A stretch of DNA of 64,000 nucleotides from Scilla litardierei (lineage: Eukaryota; Streptophyta; Magnoliopsida; Asparagales; Asparagaceae), in assembly GCA_030789695.1 (NCBI GenBank), contig JAULAV010003402.1:1-64000 (forward strand), read 5' to 3'. Every line of letters begins with the position of its first letter. The first letter of the stretch is position 1. This document shows, piece after piece, positions 1 to 9,542 of this stretch. The notes below the pieces were generated by a model that was given only the letters and a program-made list of their open reading frames with translations, had not been told where the DNA came from and did no database searches. A program made the translations under genes and the position numbers.

Positions 1-566
1 AACCATATCATGGGGTTGGTTAATAATGCCAGAGTAAATGGGCAGCCATTATCTCCGATTTCGGGGATGATCATACCACCATAAAGGCAAATCCGTTACC
101 TACTAATGGCACAAAGTAGAAATCATTACCTATAACTAGAGGAAACGATGAAGAGAGAAGAGTTCAAGCTCCAGAGATACAAAACATTAAGGTACTATGA
201 TAACTTATTCTCTTACTTCCACTTTACATTTCTTTCTCCTCGATAGCTCAACGTGACAGTGATCGAATGACCTCCCTTTAGGTCGGACCTAGCTGCCCCG
301 AGTTTCCTTAAGCCTTTCACTGACTTAAGCATCGGAGGATATTTGGGTCGGAACCCAGATCCGAGCCCCCTGACGATTTTTATGTGATGTAGATAGCTCA
401 TCAGATAGCTTAAAGTTAGGTCCAGCATCATCCAATGGCTCGGACTTGGCTCTCCTTGACACGGATTCAGCCATACACGGGTCCCACTCCTCAGCTGACA
501 AAGTTCCATGTCACCGGAGGCATCATCCTCAGCTCCACATCACTGTCTGACGAATTTACTCGTCTA
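1..566 (+). repeat. 5' LTR of Gypsy-1 (left-truncated by window)
   Basis: Aligns by eye to 21712-22288: shared blocks include the stretch before CATTACCTATA, the TTCTCTTACTTCCACTTTACATT block and the terminal GTCTGACGAATTTACTC. Single-base differences and small indels are scattered through the alignment, so this LTR pair is clearly diverged. The TATA motif seen in the 3' LTR (CTATATATAGAGG) reads CTATAACTAGAGG here. Confidence 0.88.
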
Positions 567-569
567 AAG

Positions 570-587
570 TTGGTGTCATCTGTTGGA
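570..587 (+). other. Degenerate primer-binding site of Gypsy-1
   Basis: TTGGTGTCATCTGTTGGA lies just inside the 5' LTR end. It is a decayed form of the TTGGCGCCATCTGTGGGA motif found right after the LTR of element D at 55935. I did not assign the priming tRNA. Confidence 0.6.
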
Positions 588-844
588 AAGGGAGTCAACA
601 TCCTCGTCTTTACTGAACAGAAAACAATGTCAATTTGGCCAACCAACCAAAGTACAAAGAGGCTCGATTCCCTTGAGAATAATGCCTGAAGTCCACCCGA
701 TATTGATGTCCTCAACATGATATTAAGCAGACCAACACAAAGCGAGTTATCCACTTCCCTACAAATTTTCTATATTGGGAGGGTGATGACCACTACCATA
801 GGGCGAAAGTGACCGAGGGTGCCACCCCTCCAATCTCTTTCTGA
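588..844 (+). other. Gypsy-1 leader with gag deleted
   Basis: Only about 260 bp separate the primer-binding site from the protease region, whereas gag of a Tat element should take well over 1 kb here. No zinc knuckle or gag motif is visible. The end of this stretch already resembles the gag-protease linker. I infer an internal deletion that removed gag. Confidence 0.55.
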
Positions 845-1300
845 GATGAGGATCTTAAGGTTATGGATTTGCCACATAATGATGACATCATCATCATCGC
901 CATCATCAGCACAGTCGAAGTAAGGATGTTGTTCGTCGATATGGAAAGTCCGTGTGACGTACTTTTCCTGACCACGCTGGAGAAGATGGGATTGGCATCA
1001 TCAGAATTAAAAGAATGTCTTAGTCCCATCGTTGGCTTTACATGAAATGCTTCTCCCATCGCGACCGTGATTGTGTTGCCGGTCACCCTCGGAGAATTCC
1101 CTCGTCAAGTCACCCGAATGACCAACTTCATTGTGGTGAAGATCAACTCGACCTACAACGAAATCATAGGCTGACCACTTCTTAACTCAGTAGAAGCGAT
1201 AGTCTCAACCAACCACTAAATGATCAAGTTTCAGACTTCCCAATGGGTCAGGAAGGTGAAAGGGAATCAAAACCATGCTTGGTCATGCTACCTTCTATCC
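845..1300 (+). pseudogene. Gypsy-1 aspartic protease region (broken)
   Basis: The frame at 863-1045 reads FVDMESPCDVLFLTTLEKMG, matching the protease active-site region of Tat elements; the copy in element D at 59940 reads LVDIGSSCDILF. The expected D-T/I/N-G-S-S is D-M-E-S-P here, so the catalytic motif is destroyed. Homology continues after a stop at 1043 (VTLGEFPRQVTRM, then a TYNEIIG block) to about 1300. The upstream linker also contains stops. The protease would have matured the Gag-Pol polyprotein within the virus-like particle; this copy cannot. Confidence 0.75.
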
Positions 1301-1439
1301 TGCTGCGATAAGAAGCGAAGAGTAAGTACATCCAGAGGACCTCCTCAACAACAAGGACGACCTGGCAAACCAGCCAACTCCGGTCGAGGAGACTAAGTTG
1401 ATCCGTGTGTCTAACGAAGAAGGGAAAACTGTTTCCATT

Positions 1440-2890
1440 GGGTCGAGACTTATTCTTGACCTAAGGTACAGTTGATCACTTTCTTAAGGGACAATGAAAA
1501 TGTTTTTGCTTGGTCCCCCAATGATATGTCAGGCATTGACCTCCAGGTCATCTCTTATGAGTTGCATATCGATCCAACCTTCAAACCAGTGAAGCAGAAG
1601 AAGAGGAACATCAGGGGGGACAAAATGAAGGCGGCCGTCAAGGAAGTCAATTGACTCCTTGAGGCTGGTTTTATCAGGGAGGTCTGCTACCCTAAATGGC
1701 TCGCTAATATGGCAATGGTGAAGAAAGTGAGCGGCAAGTGGCCGATGCGGGTAGACTTCACCAACCTCAACAAAGCATGCCTGAAGGATAATTACCCCTG
1801 CCTTAGATCGACTATCTCGTAGATAATGCCTTTAGGTATGAGCTCCTAAGGTTCATGTGTGCCTATTCAGGCTACAATCAGATCCAGATAGCACCCGATG
1901 ATAAAGAGAAAACTTCCTTCATTACAAACCGAGATTTTTTTTGCTACAGAAAGATGCCTTTTGGATTGAAGAACGTTGGAGTGACCTACCAGTGGATGGT
2001 GAACAAGGTTTTCAAAGACCAGATTGGAAGAAACTTGGAAGTTTATGTCGATGACATATTGGTCAAGTCGAAGAGCCCGGTCGACCATTTCGTAGATCTC
2101 ACAAAGACCTTCACAAAGATTCGACGGTACAATCTCTAACTGAACCCTACCAAGTGCACCTTTGGAGTCTGATCTGGGAAATTCCTCGGCTTTATGCTTA
2201 CAAACTGAGGTATCGAGGTCAATCCTGATAAAGTGCCGGTGATTATTATCATGAAGGAGATGGCTACCATCAGGGAGCTCCAATGGTTGAATGGCAGGAT
2301 TGCAGTCCTCAGGCACTTTCTGTCTAAGTCAGAAAAGAGATCACTTCCTTTCTTCAAGGTCTTAAGAAAGGACATAGCCCTCCCTAAGGGCGATTGGAAG
2401 GTCATCGAATAGGATGCAGATTGTAAGCGAGCTTTTTCCAAACCGAAGGAGTATAGTCGCAGTCCTCCACTCCCGACAAAACATAACAATGGGGACCAGC
2501 TGATCATCTACTTAGCAGCTATCCAAGAGGCTATCACTCTGCCTTGGTCAAGGAAGAATCCAGACTGTAATGATCGATCTATTATGTAAGTCGGATTCTC
2601 AGAGGGGCTGAAATCAAGTACATCAGCATAGATAAGTTAGCTTACGCACTTGTCCTATTGATGAGAAGATTTCAACCCTATTTCCAAGCTCATATTATCT
2701 TGGTCTTCATAGAAACCCCCCCCCCAACAAAACAAAACATGAAGAGGTTGGAGCGGTAAAGGAGAATGCTAAATTAGGGAGTCGAGCTAAGTGAGTTCGA
2801 CATTCATTACAAACCGAGGACAACCATCAAAGGGCATGCTTTGGCAGACTTCATTGTCGAGTGCACTTACGACGATGAATTACAGATAGA
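1440..2890 (+). pseudogene. Gypsy-1 reverse transcriptase and RNase H (broken)
   Basis: Pre-RT segment at 1472-1654 (NENVFAWSPNDMSGID), then FIREVCYPKWLANMAMVKK and RVDFTNLNKACLKDNYP, then 1855-2139 with YNQIQIAPDDKEKTSFIT, KMPFGLKN and the catalytic YVDD at 2044-2055. After a stop at 2137 the homology continues (TKCTFGV, SGKFLGFM, GIEVNPDKV, then a degraded RNase H domain to about 2890). The polymerase motif survives, but stops at about 1652, 1816, 2137 and 2170 and several more downstream rule out a functional product. The closest relative in the window is element D at 60392-61870. Confidence 0.88.
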
Positions 2891-2933
2891 GGTATGAGTT
2901 TTTCACCCGATAACTGACCTTCCTTCTACTTCC

Positions 2934-3290
2934 TTGATTGGTAGTAGCCCACCGGTAGCTGCAATAAGAGAAGAAGGAATGTGGATCGTGCAAGTGGATT
3001 GGTCAGCCACCAGAGCTGGGAGTGGTATATGTATCGTTATCCAAACCCCTAAGGGCAACACACTTGAGTACACTCTTCGGTTCAATTTCCCTACCACAAA
3101 CAAAATGGCAGAATACGAGGCTGCCATCAAAGGCCTCATGCTGACTCGAGCTTTGGGGGGACGAACAGTTTGCTTATACATTGACTCAAACCTAATCGTC
3201 AACCAGTTGAGCGGGGATTATGAGGCTCGAGATGAGGTGATGCAGAGCTATCTGCGGATCGCGAAAGCAGCGTTATCTAAATTCGATTAA
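2934..3290 (+). pseudogene. Gypsy-1 archaeal-type RNase H (second RNase H)
   Basis: A 118-codon open segment reads WIVQVDWSATRAGSGICIVI at the start, then LEYTLRFNFPTTNKMAEYEA and YIDSNLIVNQLSG. This is the extra archaeal-like RNase H found between RNase H and integrase in Tat-lineage gypsy elements. The three acidic positions (VD, EYEA, YIDS) are present, although the usual VDGS is VDWS. The matching domain in element D is at 61966-62270. It supports the Tat assignment. The reading frame is cut off from its neighbours by stops. Confidence 0.8.
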
Positions 3291-3371
3291 GTAGTGATCC
3301 AACACATGACACGGTCGAGAAATCTCTGAGCCGACGCTCTTTCAAAGCTCGCATCCTCATCACCAGCAGAG

Positions 3372-4219
3372 TTGGCACGAGCTGTGTATGTGGAGAATCT
3401 TCTACACCCTAGCATGCAAGAGGAAGAACTACGGAGCATCGATCAAGAGCCAACATGGATGGACCCAATAATAAAGTACCTGAGCACTGGGGAGATACCC
3501 ACTGACCCAACCGAGGCACAAAAGTTGGAGAGAATGGCTTTTCAGTATGTTCAATATGAAGGCTCCCTCTACCAGAGGTGATGGTCCAAGTATGACATTA
3601 TCCTTTACCTCAAATGCTTAAATCCACAGGAAGCTGACTATGTAATCCGAGAGATCCATGAAGGCCTCTGCAGAAACCATTGTGGAGGGAGGACACTAGC
3701 CCTGAAAGCCTTGAAACAGGGTTATTATTGGCCGACTATGGTTAAGGAGACGACCAAGTAAATGCGAAAATGTTCAACGTGCCAAAAATTTGCAAAACAC
3801 AACTTTGCCCCTCCAACTAACCTAGTTCCTATTATTAGCCATGTTCCATTTGCTAAATGGGGATTGGATATTCTTGGACCTTCCACTCCAGTGAACGGGC
3901 AATGAAGTTCTTGATTGTGGCCATAGATTATTTCACCAAGTGGATCGAGGATGAACCTTTGGCTCGCATCACTTGGAAAAGTATTAAAAGCTTCGTTTGG
4001 AAGTCGATCATTTACCGATTCGACGTCCCTCAATCCATTGTCACTGACAACAAAATGCAGTTTGACAGCACTAGATTCAAAGAATTTGGTTTTGAGTGGA
4101 GGATCATATTACACTTTGCTTCTGTGGCTCATCCCCAAGCTAATAGGTTGGAGAAGCACCTAATAAGTATATTCTAGAGCCTCTATGAAAGAAGGTCGGA
4201 GACGCCAAGGGCGCGCGGC
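3372..4219 (+). pseudogene. Gypsy-1 integrase, N-terminal and core part (interrupted by copy A)
   Basis: Linker at 3372-3581, then a zinc-binding region near 3640-3800 (EIHEGLCRNHCGG, then CSTCQKFA), then the catalytic core (FAKWGLDILGP in one frame; FLIVAIDYFTKWIEDEP and SIVTDNKMQFD in 3857-4177; HPQANR). Frameshifts occur near 3900. The sequence KVGDAKG just before 4219 is where copy A enters; integrase homology resumes at 9249 with AEELHEILWSYRTT. The product would insert cDNA into chromosomes; this copy is dead. Confidence 0.85.
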
Positions 4220-5543
4220 TGATTTGGGGGTAAATATTGACTTTTTAACACCTCATTTAGACCCATTTTGTGCTTATATGGTATGCATTTGGTCTCTAAT
4301 ACAAGCGTATTTTGAATATCATCATTTATTAGAGCAATCACTTGATTTATGCACATAACAGCAATATATTGAGTATTTCTGCCCTCTTAGTATTTTTTAT
4401 ATGAATATCTCGATCTCACGATTCCAACGAATATTTATTTATATTTTTCTAAGATCTGTGCTAATTACTGTGAATTTTTGAGTGCAGAATCCAATAAAAA
4501 AGGCATTTATGACATCATGACGATGTCAGCATGCGCAGAAGCTGGTCTGGGCACGGAATTTTAGCGGGGTTTCGAGTCCTATACCTAATAGGAATCCTTT
4601 GCCTCTATATATGCGGTTTTGAAGACTTTTGGGGCATCAAACGACGTCGAAAAAATTTGTATAAATACTCAAAATTTGCGTATTTTCGAGGAGCACGTCA
4701 AGGAGGAGGTTTCAGCAACAGGAAAAATCGACAGTAGCATCTAAAGTTGATTTTAGGGTTCAATTGAAGGCTTTGGTGATAAAAAATCTCAACTTTCTTA
4801 TTGTATTGGATTAGATTCATGTATTAGAGATTGAAGATGATGTTTTTATTTATAAAGATTGAATCTTTTCTCTCAATGCTTGGCTAATTCTTATATGTGT
4901 TGATTGTGATGTAGTTAGAGTTATGTAATCTTTGATTTTAATATATTTTCGCTCTATGTTCACGTCAAATCGCGTATTTTATTCATTTCTACATATATTA
5001 TATTTAGGTATGTTTTTTGGAGATGTGGGCGTGCTTGAATCGAATATGACCCGAGTAAGGCTTATTCGTGATGCGATCCTAGCATACGTATCGTGACCTG
5101 AGAGGGCACTTGTGCGTATTTTCATCATGAAATTGATAATATATGTGATTACTCATTGGCACTATTTTATGCACTTTATCGCTATATTTTTCGACGTTCT
5201 GATGCCCTCTCCGGATGAAACGTTGAGTTATAGAAAAGATGTTAATAATTATTGATTGCAAACACCCTAACGAAATCACAACCGACACATATTCTTCATA
5301 TTGATACCCTATCATCGACTTCACCGTAATTATCTTAAATTGTTTTTAGTATTAAACCCCCTTGATACAATTTTCTCGCCTTTAAAGGTGGTTGCTTTTC
5401 ATTGTATTATTACTCTTTATAAATTGAAATTCGTGGTTTTGCAGGTCGTTGTCCCATAGATATGATACCTGGACTCGCCAAGATTATTACTTGTTCGATG
5501 TCCTGCACTTGGGAGTAGCGCTCACATCTTTTGAGACGAGTAA
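4220..5543 (+). repeat. 5' LTR of copy A
   Basis: Direct repeat of 7908-9241, from TGATTTGGGGGTAAATATTG to CTTTTGAGACGAGTAA. A TATA-like CTCTATATATGCGG at 4602-4615 is a candidate core promoter, and it is followed by a conserved GGGGCATCAAACGACGTCG. The two LTRs differ at scattered positions and by small indels. Confidence 0.85.
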
Positions 5544-5548
5544 AGTTT

Positions 5549-5565
5549 TGGCGTCGTTGCCGGGG
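5549..5565 (+). other. Primer-binding site of copy A (tRNA-Asp type)
   Basis: TGGCGTCGTTGCCGGGG differs at one base from TGGCGCCGTTGCCGGGG, the complement of the 3' end of plant tRNA-Asp (GUC) including CCA. It lies a few bases inside the 5' LTR end, as in copy B and the Athila-like element at 32912. Confidence 0.85.
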
Positions 5566-5699
5566 ACAACGGTACTTGCGATTGACGATTTCAGTTTGTA
5601 TGGAAGAATATTCGGTGAGATCCTTCCATCTTATAGCTTAGGATTTTTATTAGTTTTTTTGTTTGTTTTCTTTTCACTTTTCAAAAAAAATTCAAAAAA

Positions 5700-6821
5700 T
5701 GGAATACATGAATTTCTATGGCACAGATTATTGGCGTGATGCAGAGTACGATATTGCACACAAGCATAGAATGGAGAAGCTCAAGATCGTTAATTTTAAT
5801 CAGAGAGATTGTGAAACTTTTTTTCAGGACTGGAGGAGGTTCACAGACCTACTATTCAGCTATCTACAGCATGGGTACACAAAGGAAGATCTTATGGAGT
5901 CCTTCTTATTTGGGATATGACCACAGCTGTAGGAATTTTTGGGAGTCATAACGCCGACAGTGGCGTGGAAATACATGGAGACCTTACAAGAGAACGATCA
6001 AACCATTAATACGACTTTAGAGCGTGATTCAATGGAGCCTTCATGCCTTGATCAAGGAGAACAAAGCGTAGACGTACCATTGCAACCCTTAAAAGAGGAA
6101 GTTTATTTGCTCATTCAGCCACATGAGGCTACATCCCATCAATTCCAAGAAAACTTCCTTGTTCGGAGCCGGCAAATTCAGCAATCCATTGAAAATCTTA
6201 CTCTTATTGCCACTTGCTTAGAAGAAAGTAATTCTTTTGAAAGTCTACTTCAAGAATCTAATATGAGTTCATCTTCTATTGCGGGTATATCGAGCGAGCC
6301 ATGTCACGACGAAAGCATAAATCATAATATTAACATGGCTAAAAATGTGTGCAAAGGAGAGGACGAGCTAGCAATTTTTGATGAACAGGAGGATGAGATA
6401 ATAAGGGACTTGAGTTTAGATCGTATCGCTATGAAGCCCGAACCACTCTTTCCCCCAGTTTTTTTGCCAAAATCATTCATTCCTCTCCCCAATGACTGAG
6501 CAACATACCGAGAGCAGTGCACATTTTTCTGGGAGTAGTCATCAACATGCCTTACTTTATGTTACGTACTTTGATGACTAAGTTTGGAATATGTTTATTG
6601 CGAAAAAATTTAGACTAATTTGGATTGACATAACTCATCTCTTGCAGGACATTGGTGAACAATTTATAGAGGTGCTGGGAGCTATGTCGATGGGGTCCAA
6701 CTTTGCTAGTGGAGGACGAATACTTGCCAAGGAGCGCAAGGAACAGATAGAACAACTTCCTCCACCATTAACGATCTGTGATCCACCATTTGACCACGGT
6801 GTGTTCTTTTCATTATCGTAG
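5700..6821 (+). pseudogene. Gag-like ORF of copy A (broken)
   Basis: Starts MEYMNFYGTDYWRDAEYDIA and aligns along its full length with the intact 373-codon ORF of copy B at 16744-17865. The shared block around CETFFQDWRRFTDLL followed by HGYTKEDLMESF resembles the C-terminal half of the Ty3/gypsy gag domain. Stops near 5918 and 5930, another at 6497 and one at 6582 cut it into segments (5700-5920, 5939-6499, 6591-6821). The last segment keeps the conserved C-terminal EERKEQIEQLPPP-like and PPFDHGVFF motifs. No zinc knuckle, protease or RT is present. The role of the C-terminal half is unknown. Confidence 0.75.
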
Positions 6822-6897
6822 ATTTTTATATGCTTTTTAGGATGCTTGCTTTTGAATAAACTCGTACCCCTTTTGCCATTGAGGACAATGTCCATCT

Positions 6898-6912
6898 TTA
6901 GTTGGGGGGAGT
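6898..6912 (+). other. Internal polypurine tract of copy A
   Basis: TAGTTGGGGGGAGTG stands directly downstream of the gag-like ORF and about 1 kb before the 3' LTR. Copy B has the same tract in the same place (16656-16667 on the minus strand). A second polypurine tract is next to the LTR. Confidence 0.55.
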
Positions 6913-7907
6913 GTATAAGACCTTAAGATTTTTTAAATAAAGCGAAAGAAAAGAATAAACCACCATTCTCATCATTCAAAACTCATTCACATGTCACATT
7001 ATCGGATGATTATGCATTGATCGAATTCTTGAAATTGTTTATGGCTTGAATTAATTATTTTTCTCTTCATGGAATTACTCATTAATATTCTATTTATGAA
7101 AACTTTCAATTGCCATGATTAATATCTCAAGATAGTTTGAATTTATTTCATGCATACTATTGTGATGCAAAAGCTTAAGTATACACGATTTATTAGAATA
7201 GTCTTCAAGTTGAAGAGGAATTTGGCCTTTGTTACTAATGTTTATGTTCGATGAATGGGTGTTAAGTTGCTTATGAAAAAATAAGAAAAAGAAAAAAAAG
7301 AAAAAATTCATCGTTCCCTTGAGTTCATTAATTAGCCGGGTCTTCGTGCCTCAGGAAGCATTGGAAATTCGCGACGAAAGATGGATGAATGGGGAGTGCA
7401 TCCAAAAAAGGAGAAAATAAAACTTAGATGATTCGAGTTATTAAGTTCGAGGGGCTCTTCTAAGCCTAATGCACAAAGGTCGTCTGGCCTAGGAATCATT
7501 ACTGAAAGCTCGTTACACGGATCATTCTAAGTTGTCAAAAAAAGAAAAGAAAGAAAGAAAAAAGGAAAAAAAAAGGAAATGTTGAATAAACTAATCAACT
7601 TCAATGCCCATGATTTGAACTATCTTTATGAGATGCCAAACCCTTGGAAATGAGAAAACTATGATATGACGTCGTGTCATACTTTCGCCTACGCAATACG
7701 ATGCTCGCATGTTGTTTATTCAAATTTGATTATAGAAAATATCATGTGATTGACTTTATTCATAAGTGTGTATATTCGTGGTAAATATTATGGTAGAAAG
7801 TGTGTTATTGAGCCAAGCCTTAGACAATTGGAAGGGTTTAATATTTTTCTAAACATCTGATTCAGTCGCTCTTTTTGCTAGAGACTAGCAAAACGTTAGT
7901 TATGGGG
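6913..7907 (+). other. Conserved noncoding stretch between the two polypurine tracts of copy A
   Basis: No coding frame is supported. The stretch aligns with 15727-16655 of copy B in reverse complement: shared blocks include AAGCTTAAGTATACACGATT, GTCTTCAAGTTGAAGAGGAA and GAGACTAGCAAA. Poly-A-rich segments occur at about 7276-7305 and 7535-7580. It ends in TAGTTATGGGGTG (7895-7907), a decayed LTR-proximal polypurine tract; the copy B version is intact. Confidence 0.6.
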
Positions 7908-9241
7908 TGTAATTTGGGATAAATATTGCATTTTTAACACCTCATTTAGACCCATTTTGTGCTTATATGGTATGCATTTGGTCTCTAATACAAGCGTATT
8001 TTGAATATCATCATTTATTAGAGCAATCACTTGATTTATGCATAGAACAGCAATATATTGAGTATTTCTGCCCTCTTAGTATTTTTCATATGAATATCTC
8101 GATCTCATGATTTCAACGAATATTTATTTATATTTTTTTGAGATCCGTGCTAATTACTGTGAATTTTTGAGTGCAGAATCCCATAAAAAGGCATTTATGA
8201 CATCATGACGACGTCAGCATGCGTAGAAGCTGGTCTGGGCACGGATTTTTAGCGGGTTTTGACCCGTTTCGAGTCCTATAGCTAATATGAATCCTTTGCC
8301 TATATATACGCGGTTTTGAGGACTTTTGGGGCATCAAACGACGTCGAAAAAATTCGTATAAATACTCAAAATTTGCGTATTTCCAAGGAGCATGTCAGGG
8401 AGGAGGTTTCAGCAACAGGAAACATCGGTAGTAGCATCTGAAGTTGATTTTAGGATTCAATTGAAGGCTTTGGTGATAAAAATCTCAACTTTCTTATTGT
8501 ATTGGATTAGATTTTTGTATTAGAGATTGAAGATGATGTTTTTATTTATAAAGATTGAATCTTTTCTCTCAATGCTTGGCTAATTCTTATATGTGTTGGT
8601 TGTGACGTAGTTAGGGTTATGTAATCTTTGATTTTAATATCTTTCCTCTCTATGTTCATGTCATATCGCGTATTTTATCGTTTTCTACATATATTATATT
8701 TGGTTATGTTTTTCGGAGATGTGGGCATGCTTGAATCGAATATGACCGGAGTAAGGCTTATTCGTGATGCGATCCTAGCAGACGAATCGTGACCTGAGAG
8801 GGCACTTGTGCGTATTTTCATCATGAAATTGATAATATATGTGAGTACTCATTGGCACTATTTTATGCACTTTATCGCTATATTTTCCGACGTTCTCATG
8901 CCCTATCCAGATGAAACGTTGAGTTATAGAAAAGATGTTAATAATTATTGATTGCAAACACCCTAACGAAATCACAACCGACACATATTCTTCATATTGA
9001 TACCCTATCATCGACTTCACCGTAATTATCTTAAATTGTTTTTAGTATTTAAAACCCTTGATACAATTTTCTCGCCTTTAAAAGGTTGTTGCTTTTCATC
9101 GTATTATTACTCTTTATGAATTGAAATTCGTGGTTTTGCAGGTCAGTTGTCCCGTGGATACGATACCTGGACTCACCAGGATTATTACTTGTTCGATGTC
9201 CTACACTTGGGAGTAGCGCTCACATCTTTTGAGACGAGTCA
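7908..9241 (+). repeat. 3' LTR of copy A
   Basis: Starts TGTAATTTGGGATAAATATT and ends TTTTGAGACGAGTCA, matching 4220-5543. The seven bases after it (AGTTTTT) equal the spacer normally found between LTR and primer-binding site, which is unexpected at a 3' end. Confidence 0.85.
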
Positions 9242-9248
9242 AGTTTTT

Positions 9249-9542
9249 GCAGAGGAGCTCCATGAGATACTCTGATCATACAGAACTACCTACAAGGACT
9301 CCACAGAAGAAACTCAGATCATTCTCGCCTTTGGATGCAAGGTAGTCATCCCTGTGGAGGTAGGGGAGGAGCCCCTCCATCTCAAGCACTTCGACGAAGA
9401 AATAAATTCGAAAGGCCTCGAACTCAACTTGTAGCTTATCGACGAGGTAAGAGATCGAGCCCTCTCAACCATCATTGGGCAAAAAAATCATATGGCTCGA
9501 TACTACCACTCCAAAGTCAAGGGCCGAAGCTTCCGTGTGGGC
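9249..9542 (+). pseudogene. Gypsy-1 integrase, segment 2
   Basis: Resumes the integrase interrupted at 4219: AEELHEILWSYRTTYKDSTE, then KVVIPVEVGEEPL, a stop near 9432, then LIDEVRDRALSTIIGQKNHM and YYHSKVKGRSFRVG. The last codon abuts the copia solo LTR at 9543, and the frame continues at 11986 without loss. This is the C-terminal side of the integrase core plus the linker. Confidence 0.85.

Larger units (their letters stand above)
4220..9248 (+). mobile_element. Copy A: non-autonomous gag-type LTR retrotransposon (LARD-like), in Gypsy-1 integrase
   Basis: Two direct LTRs (4220-5543 and 7908-9241) flank a 2.4-kb internal region that holds a tRNA-Asp primer-binding site, one gag-like reading frame and two polypurine tracts, with no pol. 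It belongs to the same family as copy B (13813-19899) and solo LTR C (55988-57835): the LTRs share the TCTCGATCTCACGATTCCAA block and the GCTAATTACTGTG block, and the internal ORFs align. No clean 5-bp target duplication was found: the left flank is GCGGC, and the right LTR is followed by AGTTTTT before Gypsy-1 resumes at 9249. An irregular right end is therefore likely. Confidence 0.85.
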
